Assembly (NCBI GenBank): GCA_947629735.1
Contig: CANREX010000010.1
Span: 1 to 19,753 of the forward strand
DNA: 19,753 bases
Reading direction: 5' to 3'
Source: an uncultured Clostridia bacterium
GTDB lineage: Bacteria > Bacillota > Clostridia > Christensenellales > Borkfalkiaceae
Shown piece after piece: positions 9,176 to 15,606 of this stretch (positions are counted from its first letter, which is position 1; each line of letters starts with the position of its first letter). The notes beneath the pieces are model-generated. The model did not search any database, was not told where the DNA came from, and was given only the letters and a program-made list of their open reading frames with translations. A program made the position numbers and the translations under genes.

Positions 9176-9200
9176 CAAAGGCGCATGATTGTTGTAAAAT
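9172..9200 (+). promoter_or_regulatory. acpP promoter
   Basis: TTGACA (9172-9177, full consensus) and TAAAAT (9195-9200) are separated by 17 bases. The -35 box contains the TGA stop codon of tex (9173-9175). The predicted start is about 20 bases before the AAGGAG ribosome site (9215-9220). Confidence 0.85.
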
Positions 9201-9228
9201 CAATATATAACTTTAAGGAGATAATATT

Positions 9229-9450
9229 ATGTTGGAAGAAATAGCAAAAATACTTTCCGAGCAGCTCGGCGTTCCCGCCTCGAAAATAACCCCCGAAAGC
9301 AGGATAGTTGACGACCTCGGCGCGGATTCGCTCGACGTTGTAGAGCTTTTGATGCAGCTTGAAGACAGCACGGGCAAGACCATTCCCGACGACAAAGTTG
9401 CGGATATAAAGACGGTGGGCGACCTCATCAAAGCTCTCGAAACGCTTTAA
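9229..9450 (+). CDS. acpP: acyl carrier protein
   Basis: The 73-residue acidic four-helix protein carries the phosphopantetheine attachment motif GADSLDVVELLM, with Ser34 as the modified residue. It shuttles acyl chains in type II fatty acid synthesis in the cytoplasm. AAGGAG at 9215-9220 sits eight bases before the ATG. It has its own promoter and terminator, so it is a single-gene transcript, as fits a highly expressed carrier; no other fatty-acid gene is adjacent here. A carrier for another pathway cannot be excluded, but the sequence is that of the standard housekeeping form. Confidence 0.95.
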   Translation: MLEEIAKILSEQLGVPASKITPESRIVDDLGADSLDVVELLMQLEDSTGKTIPDDKVADIKTVGDLIKALETL

Positions 9451-9544
9451 TTTTTAAGCTATCGGGAAGTCTTTTGCAGCCTCTTAACGCTTATTTTGCG
9501 GCAAATTTGGCGGATATCAAACGAAAATTCAATAAAAATTTTTG

Positions 9545-9572
9545 AAAAGTCGGGCAAGAACCCGACTTTTTT
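9545..9572 (+). terminator. intrinsic terminator of acpP
   Basis: A perfect 10-base-pair stem, AAAAGTCGGG (9545-9554) with CCCGACTTTT (9561-9570), encloses a six-base loop and is followed by more T. The flanking A and T runs could let it work in both directions. Confidence 0.92.
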
Positions 9573-9671
9573 CGCGCCCGAAAAACCCTTTATGCGGTTA
9601 AAGCGATTCTCACGCGGGCTACATTCAAGCATAAAATGATAATAAAACGGATTTTACCGGAGATGATTTTT

Positions 9672-10442
9672 ATGACTTGGTTTCTTAATGCGGACGTGTG
9701 GGTACAGGCGTTGCTTGCCACTACGTTTACGTGGGCGATGACGGCGCTGGGCGCGGCGCTCGTTTTTTTCTGTAAAAAGGTAGGAAAATCTGCTTTCTGT
9801 ATAATGATGTCGGGCGCGGCGGGGATAATGCTCGCGTCCGCGTTTTTTTCGCTTCTTCTGCCCGCCTTGGAGCAGGGCGGGAAGTATTCCTATATCGTGC
9901 TTACCCTCGGCTTCATTTTCGGCGGTTTTTTGATTATTGTAACGGATATCGTGATAAACGCGCTCAGCCGCAGGACGGACGAACAAAAGCGTTCCTGCGC
10001 CGTAATGTGCGTGGCGGTCACGGTGCACAACATACCCGAAGGTCTCGCGGTGGGCGTGGCGTTCGGCGCGCTATCGCAGGGCAACGGCGTGGGATTTGTC
10101 GCCGCCGTGATGCTCGCCGTGGGGATAGGTATTCAGAACTTCCCCGAGGGCATGTGCGTCGCGTTCCCGCTGCGTGCGAACGGCTGTTCGAGGACGAAGA
10201 GCTTTCTTATCGGTCAGTTTTCGGGAATGGTGGAAATCGCCGCAGGCGTGATAGGCGCAGTAGCCGTCACCGCGGTGAGCGGAGTTCTGCCCTTTGCGCT
10301 TTCGTTTTCAGCGGGCGCAATGGTGGCGGTAGTGTGCTCGGAGCTCGTTCCCGAAAGTTTCGCCGCCGACAAATTAAAGGCGACGATAGGCGTTGTTCTC
10401 GGCTTCTCGCTGATGATGATTCTCGATATTGCGTTCGGGTGA
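9672..10442 (+). CDS. ZIP family metal transporter (GufA-like)
   Basis: The 256-residue integral membrane protein has about eight hydrophobic helices and the two ZIP signatures HNIPEG (119-124) and QNFPEG (155-160), which form the intramembrane metal site of zinc/iron permeases. The Q-type second motif and overall sequence fit the GufA subfamily. Imported ions are probably zinc or other divalent metals; the sequence does not identify which. I chose ATG 9672 because GGAGA at 9659-9663 lies eight bases upstream; an in-frame ATG at 9636 would add 12 residues but has no ribosome site. No strong promoter is seen between the acpP terminator and this gene. The next gene follows after 33 bases and may be co-transcribed. 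Confidence 0.92.
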   Translation: MTWFLNADVWVQALLATTFTWAMTALGAALVFFCKKVGKSAFCIMMSGAAGIMLASAFFSLLLPALEQGGKYSYIVLTLGFIFGGFLIIVTDIVINALSRRTDEQKRSCAVMCVAVTVHNIPEGLAVGVAFGALSQGNGVGFVAAVMLAVGIGIQNFPEGMCVAFPLRANGCSRTKSFLIGQFSGMVEIAAGVIGAVAVTAVSGVLPFALSFSAGAMVAVVCSELVPESFAADKLKATIGVVLGFSLMMILDIAFG

Positions 10443-10475
10443 ATATTTTCAATATTATTCCCGCAAACTGAGAGT

Positions 10476-11294
10476 ATGAATAATCAGGACGCGAAGTCAA
10501 GACAGCTAAGACCTTCCGCCGTGGTAGTGGGCGGAAGCTCGGGCATAGGCTATGAAACGTGCGTGCGCCTCGTGAACAGGGGCTGGGCGGTCACCAACAT
10601 TTCCCGCACGCGGTGCAACAACGCAAAGGTGAACAACGTCTGCGCGGACGTGGCGGCGGGCACGGACGCATACGACGCAATAACGTGTTCCGCGGACAGA
10701 TCGGGGCTGAACGCGCTCGTGTACAGCGCGGGCTTTTCCATGGCGGCGCCCATAGAATACGCCAAGGAAAGCGACTACAAATACCTGTTCGAGGTGAATT
10801 TTTTCGGCGCGCTCAGGTCTATGCAGTACGCGATACCGCACATGAAGAAGAGGGGCGGGAAGATAGTGCTCGTCGGCTCTCTCGGCGGCGACGTGCCCAT
10901 TCCCTACGACAGCTTTTATTCGAGTTCCAAGGCGGCGCTCGAAATGCTCGCGCGCGAGGCAAACGCGGAGCTCAACCCCTACGGGATAAGCGTCACGGCG
11001 GTTTTGCCGGGCGGAACGGCGACAAATTTCACCTATAAGCGCAAGGTCTACACGGACGACGACAACAAAATTTACTCAAAATCGGTCAACAAGGCGGTCG
11101 CCGCTCTCGCGAATATGGAGCAGAGCGGCATGAAGCCTTCGCGCGTGGCGGAGGACATCTACAAAGTTCTCACCTCGGACAAGCCTCCCATAATTCTCAC
11201 CTGCGGAGTGAAGAACAACATGATGAGGTTCGCCTCCCGCATCATGCCCGAAAAGCTGACATTGCAGATAGACAAGAGGATGTTCAATCAATGA
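10476..11294 (+). CDS. short-chain dehydrogenase/reductase (SDR), NAD(P)-dependent
   Basis: The 272-residue protein has the classical SDR layout: the dinucleotide-binding motif GGSSGIG at 19-25, a YSAG segment (83-86) in place of the common NNAG, and catalytic Asn108, Ser135, Tyr148 and Lys152 (YSSSK), then the PGG loop after the active site. An arginine at 44 following the second strand hints at NADPH preference, which is an inference. The substrate is unknown; the C-terminal tail with basic residues resembles SDRs acting on lipid-like substrates, but this is weak. The ribosome site is poor (GAGAG). Its stop overlaps the next ATG (ATGA), coupling it to the short ORF and spoVAC. Confidence 0.9.
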   Translation: MNNQDAKSRQLRPSAVVVGGSSGIGYETCVRLVNRGWAVTNISRTRCNNAKVNNVCADVAAGTDAYDAITCSADRSGLNALVYSAGFSMAAPIEYAKESDYKYLFEVNFFGALRSMQYAIPHMKKRGGKIVLVGSLGGDVPIPYDSFYSSSKAALEMLAREANAELNPYGISVTAVLPGGTATNFTYKRKVYTDDDNKIYSKSVNKAVAALANMEQSGMKPSRVAEDIYKVLTSDKPPIILTCGVKNNMMRFASRIMPEKLTLQIDKRMFNQ

Positions 11295-11380
11295 GAAAGG
11301 AAGTCGATTTGTCGCGCAGGGACGAGAGGGAGACGCTGTACAAGGGCGCGAACGGGAGGAACGGGCGGAATGACAGGTAA
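11291..11380 (+). CDS. possible 29-residue charged peptide between SDR and spoVAC
   Basis: An ATG overlapping the SDR stop (ATGA) opens a 29-codon frame ending in TAA at 11378-11380, which overlaps the spoVAC start by 11 bases. The peptide (MRKEVDLSRRDERETLYKGA and nine more residues, rich in Gly, Asn and Arg) is strongly charged with no hydrophobic segment. The arrangement suggests a translational relay from the SDR to spoVAC. It may instead be only a leader carrying the spoVAC ribosome site (GGGAGG, 11354-11359). I recognise no family. Confidence 0.35.
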   Translation: MRKEVDLSRRDERETLYKGANGRNGRNDR

Positions 11381-11819
11381 GCATAAGGAAAATTACAACG
11401 CCAATTACCTCGGCTACGTCAAGACGCAAGACCCGCCCACAAAACATTTCAAAAACTGTGCCGCCGCGTTCGGCGTGGGCGGTCTGATTTGCTGTATAGG
11501 TCAGTTTTTCAGGTATATGCTGGAATTTGCGGGGCTTTCGGGAGACGTCCTCGCGGGCTCTGTCTCGGTGATATTGATATTTATCGGCTGTCTTTTGACG
11601 GGGCTCGGAGTGTATGACAGGATAGGCAGATACGCGGGCGCGGGCTCTATCGTGCCGATAACGGGCTTTGCCAATTCCGTCGCCTCGCCCGCGATAGAGT
11701 TCAAGACGGAAGGCTGGATTTACGGCATGGCGGCAAAGATGTTCACGGTAGCGGGGGCTATCATAGTTTTCGGCGTGTTTTCGGGCGTTTTGGTGGGCAT
11801 AATCTATTCTTTGATATGA
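11370..11819 (+). CDS. spoVAC: stage V sporulation protein AC
   Basis: The 149-residue membrane protein has a short hydrophilic N-terminus, hydrophobic helices from about residue 30, and the SpoVAC hallmark PITGFANSVASPAIEFKTEG around the middle, followed by AAKMFTVAGAIIVFG. In spores, SpoVAC sits in the inner membrane as part of the SpoVA channel for dipicolinic acid and has been described as mechanosensitive. ATG 11370 has GGGAGG ten bases upstream. In most spore formers spoVAC is followed by spoVAD and spoVAE; here the next 350 bases lead into an unrelated operon, so the gene stands apart from its partners. It may act with SpoVA proteins encoded elsewhere or be a retained paralogue. Confidence 0.92.
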   Translation: MTGKHKENYNANYLGYVKTQDPPTKHFKNCAAAFGVGGLICCIGQFFRYMLEFAGLSGDVLAGSVSVILIFIGCLLTGLGVYDRIGRYAGAGSIVPITGFANSVASPAIEFKTEGWIYGMAAKMFTVAGAIIVFGVFSGVLVGIIYSLI

Positions 11820-12001
11820 TTTTTCTCCGTCCGAACCCTTATATTTAACGCGTAACGCAAAGTTCATAGCCGCCGCAGCCCACCCAACGCGCATTATATT
11901 ACAGTTGCGCCCGTCCGACGTATTTAGTTGTGTTCGGCATAGTCAAACACAATATATAGTGTAAGTCGGCAAAAAATTTGTCAATATTTTGTTATAAACT
12001 G
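11820..12001. other. intergenic region upstream of the pfl promoter
   Basis: No gene is supported here. The stretch turns AT-rich toward its right end. It holds an inverted repeat TTGTGTT (11928-11934) / AACACAA (11946-11952) with an 11-base loop. A second one, TTTGTCAA (11977-11984) / TTGACAAA (12002-12009), has its right arm covering the -35 box of the pfl promoter, making it an operator candidate. No T-run follows either repeat, so neither looks like a terminator for spoVAC. Confidence 0.5.
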
Positions 12002-12030
12002 TTGACAAACCTTTCCGCATATGTTAATAT
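12002..12030 (+). promoter_or_regulatory. promoter of the pfl operon
   Basis: Consensus TTGACA (12002-12007) is followed after 17 bases by TAATAT (12025-12030) with an upstream TG at 12022-12023, an extended -10. A TATAAT at 12028-12033 overlaps but at 20-base spacing. Transcription would begin near 12037-12041, directly at the 5' edge of the riboswitch. Confidence 0.8.
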
Positions 12031-12040
12031 AATTCCGCAA

Positions 12041-12125
12041 TAGGGAACCGTGCCGCAACTGACGAATTTATGCGGAGCAACCGCAGGGAACGGCATGGCG
12101 TTATTTAGTCGTTCGTCTGGGCAAA
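12041..12125 (+). promoter_or_regulatory. ZTP riboswitch (pfl motif)
   Basis: P1 pairs CCGTGCCG (12048-12055) with CGGCATGG (12091-12098). Between them lie the conserved ACTGACG (12058-12064), a P2 hairpin TGCGG/CCGCA (12071-12075 with 12081-12085), and the purine run GGGAA (12086-12090). After a short linker comes CGTCTGGGCA (12114-12123), the conserved P3 element. GACG (12061-12064) can pair with CGTC (12114-12117), the pseudoknot of this class, with both sides changed together from the commoner GGCG/CGCC. The class binds ZTP/ZMP, which accumulate when 10-formyl-tetrahydrofolate is short, and switches on purine, folate and formate genes; it was first named after its occurrence before pfl genes. 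Here it precedes pflA, as expected. Confidence 0.9.
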
Positions 12126-12163
12126 TTTACCGCTGTTAAAGTCGTAGATTGCCCGTTTTTTTT
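12117..12163 (+). terminator. riboswitch-controlled intrinsic terminator
   Basis: GGGCAA (12119-12124), the 3' part of the riboswitch P3 element, can pair with TTGCCC (12149-12154), with inner pairing TTTA/TAAA (12126-12129 with 12137-12140). Eight T residues follow at 12156-12163. Ligand binding should hold CTGGGCA in the aptamer and block this stem, so ZTP would allow read-through into pflA. The T-run ends one base before the ribosome site GCGGAGG. Confidence 0.8.
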
Positions 12164-12176
12164 GCGGAGGTATTTC

Positions 12177-12875
12177 TTGGGATACGTTCATTCATTTGAG
12201 TCGTTCGGCACAGTAGACGGTCCGGGGATACGCTTCGTGGTGTTTTTGCAGGGCTGCCCGATGCGCTGTCTGTACTGTCACAACCCCGACACGTGGACGG
12301 AGCGGGCGGGCAAGAGCTACACCGCGGAGGAAGTCGCGGCGAACGCGCTGAAATACAAGTCGTATTTCACGGGCGGCGGCGGAGTGACCGTCTCGGGCGG
12401 CGAGCCTATGCTGCAAACCGAATTCGTCACGGAAATTTTCTCGATTTTGAAGAAAAACGACGTCCACACGGCTCTCGACACGTCGGGCATAATGTACGGC
12501 AGGATAGAAAAGCAAAAGCTCGACGCACTGCTCGACGTGACAGATTTGGTGCTTCTCGATATAAAGCATATAGACGACGAGAGGCACAGGGAGCTCACGA
12601 GGCACTCCAACAAAGGGATATTGCAGTTTGCGAAATACCTTTCGGACGTCGGCAAAGACGTCTGGATACGCCACGTCCTCGTACCGGGGATAACCGACGA
12701 CGACGTATATTTAAACAGGCTCGCCCAATTTTTAAGCGGCTTGAAAAACGTAAAAAAGGTGGAAGTCTTGCCCTATCACACTATGGGCGAGGTCAAATAT
12801 GCGAAATTGGGCATAGATTACCCGTTAAAGGGCGTCATGCCGCCCGAAAAAGAGCGGGTTATAAAAACATATTGA
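12177..12875 (+). CDS. pflA: pyruvate formate-lyase activating enzyme (radical SAM)
   Basis: The 232-residue protein has the radical SAM cluster motif CPMRCLYC (Cys27, Cys31, Cys34) in the setting QGCPMRCLYCHNPDTW. The PFL-activase opening GYVHSFESFGTVDGPGIRFV precedes it, and GGGGVTVSGGEPMLQ follows. It uses SAM and a reduced [4Fe-4S] cluster to abstract hydrogen from the glycine of PFL; here that glycine is on a separate small protein (15301-15531). I chose TTG 12177 because GGAGG (12166-12170) lies six bases upstream and the family N-terminus begins there; an upstream in-frame TTG at 12162 would include the ribosome site. Expression is under the ZTP riboswitch. Confidence 0.96.
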   Translation: MGYVHSFESFGTVDGPGIRFVVFLQGCPMRCLYCHNPDTWTERAGKSYTAEEVAANALKYKSYFTGGGGVTVSGGEPMLQTEFVTEIFSILKKNDVHTALDTSGIMYGRIEKQKLDALLDVTDLVLLDIKHIDDERHRELTRHSNKGILQFAKYLSDVGKDVWIRHVLVPGITDDDVYLNRLAQFLSGLKNVKKVEVLPYHTMGEVKYAKLGIDYPLKGVMPPEKERVIKTY

Positions 12876-12881
12876 GGTCAT

Positions 12882-13202
12882 ATGAACAGCGATAATTTTG
12901 AAGGGTTGTGCCTTATCGAGATAGGCGGCGACAGCTGCGCAAATTGCATTGCGGTCATGCCCGTTTTAAGCGAGCTTGCGGCGCAATTCGGCTTGAAATT
13001 CGTTAAAATAAACGTAGAGGACAACCCCCAATCCGCGGCGGCGTTCAAAATAGACAGGATACCTTCGATAATTCTTGCGGACGACGGGAAGCCGTTCGCG
13101 CAGTGTTCGGGTTATCAGCCGCAGGAAATACTCGAAATGTGGATAGAGGCAAAACTCGACGACTATAAAAGCGAGCAAAACAAAGGAAAACAAGGAGAAT
13201 GA
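12882..13202 (+). CDS. thioredoxin-like protein encoded between pflA and pflB
   Basis: This 106-residue single-domain thioredoxin fold has CANC at residues 19-22 in place of WCGPC and the cis-proline loop at RIPSIIL (Pro61). The tryptophan before the cysteines is absent (GGDSCANC), and a charged tail (KLDDYKSEQNKGKQGE) replaces a tidy end helix. The ribosome site GAGG overlaps the pflA stop, and the TGA stop lies between AAGGAGA and the pflB ATG, so its translation is tied to both neighbours. A redox role on PFL or its activase (keeping the Cys408-Cys409 pair reduced, or supplying electrons) is an inference from position only. It could be a general thioredoxin. Confidence 0.85.
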   Translation: MNSDNFEGLCLIEIGGDSCANCIAVMPVLSELAAQFGLKFVKINVEDNPQSAAAFKIDRIPSIILADDGKPFAQCSGYQPQEILEMWIEAKLDDYKSEQNKGKQGE

Positions 13203-13204
13203 CG

Positions 13205-15235
13205 ATGCAGTACGAGCAATGGGAAGGGTTCACCCCCGGTAAATGGTGCGACGACGAGGTAAACGTCCGCGATTTCATACAGAGAAATTATACCCCTTAT
13301 GAGGGCGACGGTTCGTTTTTGGCAGGTCCTACCGAGGCTACAAAAAAGCTGTGGGAGGAAATCTTGAAACTTTCCGCCGAAGAGAGAAAGGCGGGGGGCG
13401 TGCTCAAAGCGGATACCGCGATAGTCTCCACCCTGACGAGCCACGAGGCTGGATATATAGATAAAGACCTCGAAAAAATCGTCGGCTTGCAGACGGACGA
13501 GCCGTTTAAACGCGCGTTGCAGCCCTTCGGCGGCATAAAGATGGCGGAACAGGCGCTCAACATGTACGGCTACGAGCTCGACCCCGAGATAAAATATATT
13601 TTCACGCATTACCGCAAGACGCACAACGACGGCGTTTACGACGCGTACACACCCGAAATGCGCCGCGCCCGCCGCGCTCATATTCTTACGGGGCTTCCCG
13701 ATACTTACGGCAGGGGCAGAATAGTCGGCGACTACCGCAGAGTAGCGCTTTACGGCGTGGACTACCTCATAGTGCACAAACAGCGCGACAAGGCGCTTAT
13801 CGACGGCGAGATGACACCCGATAAGATACGCGACAGGGAGGAGCTCGAAGAGCAGATAAAAGCGCTCGGCGGCTTGAAGGAAATGGCGGCTAAATACGGC
13901 TGCGACATTTCCCAGCCCGCAAAGACGGCGCAGCAGGCTATTCAGGCGCTGTACTTCGGCTATTTGGGCGCTGTAAAGGATCAGAACGGCGCGGCGATGT
14001 CGATAGGGCGCAACTCGACGTTCCTCGATATTTATATCGAGCGCGACATCAAAAACGGCACGCTCACCGAAGAGCAGGCGCAGGAACTCATCGACCAATT
14101 CGTAATGAAACTGCGCATAGTCAAATTCATGCGCATAAAGGAATACAACGAGCTGTTTTCGGGCGACCCCACGTGGGTTACGGAATCTATCGGCGGCATG
14201 GGCGTTGACGGCAGGACGCTCGTCACCCGCTCGTCGTTCAGAATACTGCACACCTTGACGAACCTCGGTCCTGCGCCCGAGCCCAACTTGACGGTGCTCT
14301 GGTCGAAAAATCTGCCCAAAAACTTCAAAAAGTTCTGCGCGGAGACGTCCATTGCGACTTCCGCCATACAATACGAAAGCGACGATCTGATGAGACCCGA
14401 AATGGGCGACGATTATTGCATTGCGTGCTGCGTAAGCTGCATGCGCGTTGGCAAGGACATGCAGTTCTTCGGCGCGAGGGCTAACCTTGCCAAGTGCCTG
14501 CTTTACGCCATCAACGGCGGCAAGGACGAGCTTGTGCGCGACAAGGCGACGGGCAAACCCTTACAGGTATCGCCCATGTATGCGCCCGTGCTGGGCGACG
14601 GCGCGCTCGATTATCAGGACGTAAAGTGCAAGTATGAGCAGATGATGGATTGGCTCGCGGGGCTGTACGTCAACACGCTCAACTTAATTCACTACATGCA
14701 CGACAAATATTCCTACGAAGCGCTTGAAATGGCGCTGCACGACACGAAAGTGCGCCGTTTCTTCGCGACGGGCATAGCGGGGCTTTCCTGCGCGGTGGAT
14801 TCGCTCTCCGCGATAAAGTACGCCAAGGTCTACCCCATAAGGAACGAGGACGGGCTTGTCGTCGATTTCAGGACGGAGGGAGATTTCCCCCAATACGGCA
14901 ACAACGACGACAGGGTAGACGAGATAGCGGTTTGGCTCGTAAAGACGTTCATGAACAAGGTCAAGAGCCACTACACCTACCGCGAAAGCGTTCCCACGAC
15001 GTCCATTCTGACTATTACGTCTAACGTGGTCTACGGCAAAAATACGGGCAACACCCCCGACGGAAGAAGGGCGGGAAGTCCCCTCGCACCGGGCGCAAAC
15101 CCCATGCACGGCAGGGATAAGAACGGCGCGCTCGCCTCGCTCGAATCGGTGGCAAAACTCCCTTACGATTATTCCCGCGACGGCATTTCGAACACGTTCT
15201 CCGTCACCCCCGCGTCGCTCGGCAAGGACGATTGA
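13205..15235 (+). CDS. pflB: pyruvate formate-lyase catalytic subunit lacking the glycyl-radical domain
   Basis: The 676-residue protein follows PFL from the N-terminal WEGFTPGKW and NVRDFIQRNYTPYEGD to the catalytic cysteine pair Cys408-Cys409 (IACCVSCMRVGKDMQFFGARANLAK) and on to YSRDGISNTFSVTPASLGKDD, then TGA. Ordinary PFLs continue from this LGKDD position for about 60 residues to the radical glycine; here that part is a separate gene downstream. The enzyme converts pyruvate and CoA to acetyl-CoA and formate. I chose ATG 13205: AAGGAGA (13192-13198) lies seven bases upstream, whereas the in-frame ATG at 13199 directly abuts it. The main domain shows no damage and all visible active-site residues are kept, so it is unlikely to be a decaying gene. 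Confidence 0.95.
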   Translation: MQYEQWEGFTPGKWCDDEVNVRDFIQRNYTPYEGDGSFLAGPTEATKKLWEEILKLSAEERKAGGVLKADTAIVSTLTSHEAGYIDKDLEKIVGLQTDEPFKRALQPFGGIKMAEQALNMYGYELDPEIKYIFTHYRKTHNDGVYDAYTPEMRRARRAHILTGLPDTYGRGRIVGDYRRVALYGVDYLIVHKQRDKALIDGEMTPDKIRDREELEEQIKALGGLKEMAAKYGCDISQPAKTAQQAIQALYFGYLGAVKDQNGAAMSIGRNSTFLDIYIERDIKNGTLTEEQAQELIDQFVMKLRIVKFMRIKEYNELFSGDPTWVTESIGGMGVDGRTLVTRSSFRILHTLTNLGPAPEPNLTVLWSKNLPKNFKKFCAETSIATSAIQYESDDLMRPEMGDDYCIACCVSCMRVGKDMQFFGARANLAKCLLYAINGGKDELVRDKATGKPLQVSPMYAPVLGDGALDYQDVKCKYEQMMDWLAGLYVNTLNLIHYMHDKYSYEALEMALHDTKVRRFFATGIAGLSCAVDSLSAIKYAKVYPIRNEDGLVVDFRTEGDFPQYGNNDDRVDEIAVWLVKTFMNKVKSHYTYRESVPTTSILTITSNVVYGKNTGNTPDGRRAGSPLAPGANPMHGRDKNGALASLESVAKLPYDYSRDGISNTFSVTPASLGKDD

Positions 15236-15260
15236 GAAGAAAATCAAACTTCAAATACAC

Positions 15261-15276
15261 GCCGAAAGGCAAAAAA
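15261..15276 (+). repeat. GCCGAAAGGC mini-hairpin plus A-run, copy 1
   Basis: This 16-base element sits in the 65-base AT-rich linker between pflB and the radical-domain gene. GCC and GGC close a GAAA tetraloop, followed by six A. A copy with one change is found at 15607-15622, so the two bracket the small gene. CCGAAAGGC also occurs at 15541-15549. Confidence 0.5.
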
Positions 15277-15300
15277 TATTAAAAATTAAGGAGAAAAATC

Positions 15301-15531
15301 ATGTCAAAAGCAGATAATCTTGTGAATTTATTGGACGCATACGTCGCAGACGGCGGACATCACCTGAACGTAAACGTATTCAACCGCGAAACTTTGTTGG
15401 ACGCGCAGGCTCACCCCGAAAAATATCCCCAACTCACCATACGCGTGTCGGGTTACGCCGTGAACTTCAACAAGCTCACGAAAGAGCAGCAGGACGACGT
15501 CATCTCGCGCACGATACACGAAAGCCTTTAA
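15301..15531 (+). CDS. separate glycyl-radical domain subunit of pyruvate formate-lyase (GrcA-like)
   Basis: The 76-residue protein is the C-terminal domain of PFL on its own: LVNLLDAYVADGGHHLNVNV, then LLDAQAHPEKYPQLTIRVSGYAV with the radical glycine at residue 51, and LTKEQQDDVISRT at the end. It has its own AAGGAG (15288-15293) seven bases before ATG. The preceding linker carries the pflB TGA and a second stop in that frame, and the two frames differ, so a single sequencing indel would not fuse them. It resembles E. coli GrcA/YfiD, a spare domain that rescues oxygen-cleaved PFL, but is shorter and here supplies the only such domain of this operon. The inferred function is to dock onto the 676-residue subunit and carry the radical installed by PflA. 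Confidence 0.95.
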   Translation: MSKADNLVNLLDAYVADGGHHLNVNVFNRETLLDAQAHPEKYPQLTIRVSGYAVNFNKLTKEQQDDVISRTIHESL

Positions 15532-15549
15532 AGTTTTTTACCGAAAGGC

Positions 15550-15598
15550 GGAATCCTTTAAAAAGCGGGAAGCCTTTCAAAAAGCGTGATACTTTTGA
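15550..15598. repeat. imperfect tandem repeat downstream of the radical-domain gene
   Basis: GGAATCCTTTAAAAAGCG (15550-15567) is followed at once by GGAAGCCTTTCAAAAAGCG (15568-15586) and a shorter relic TGATACTTTTGA (15587-15598). TCAAAAAG (15577-15584) and CTTTTGA (15592-15598) can also pair, giving an inner hairpin. Confidence 0.7.
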
Positions 15599-15606
15599 GT
15601 TTTCCC

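Noticed and set aside
9636..9671. Upstream ATG at 9636 as the start of the ZIP transporter
   Set aside because: No ribosome site precedes it, whereas ATG 9672 has GGAGA at proper distance and the membrane protein begins naturally there.
11076..11894. 272-codon minus-strand frame opposite SDR and spoVAC
   Set aside because: It covers two genes with clear motifs on the + strand and has low-complexity, Arg/His-rich composition typical of antisense shadows.
11989..12008. Rex-type redox operator (TTGTTA...TTGACAA) at the pfl promoter
   Set aside because: The half-sites are about two bases too far apart and one arm is imperfect compared with the known TTGTTAA-N4-TTAACAA pattern, so it cannot be claimed without binding data.
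13199..13204. ATG 13199 as the pflB start
   Set aside because: It abuts the AAGGAGA sequence with no spacing; ATG 13205 has a seven-base spacer.
13163..14371. Long 402-codon open frame on the minus strand opposite pflB
   Set aside because: It lies wholly over well-supported pflB coding sequence, its product has no recognisable family features, and GC-rich codon structure explains open antisense frames.
15233..15300. Simple frameshift or sequencing error as the cause of the split PFL
   Set aside because: The linker has two stops in the pflB frame, 65 extra AT-rich bases and a well-spaced ribosome site before a new ATG; one indel could not restore a continuous PFL.
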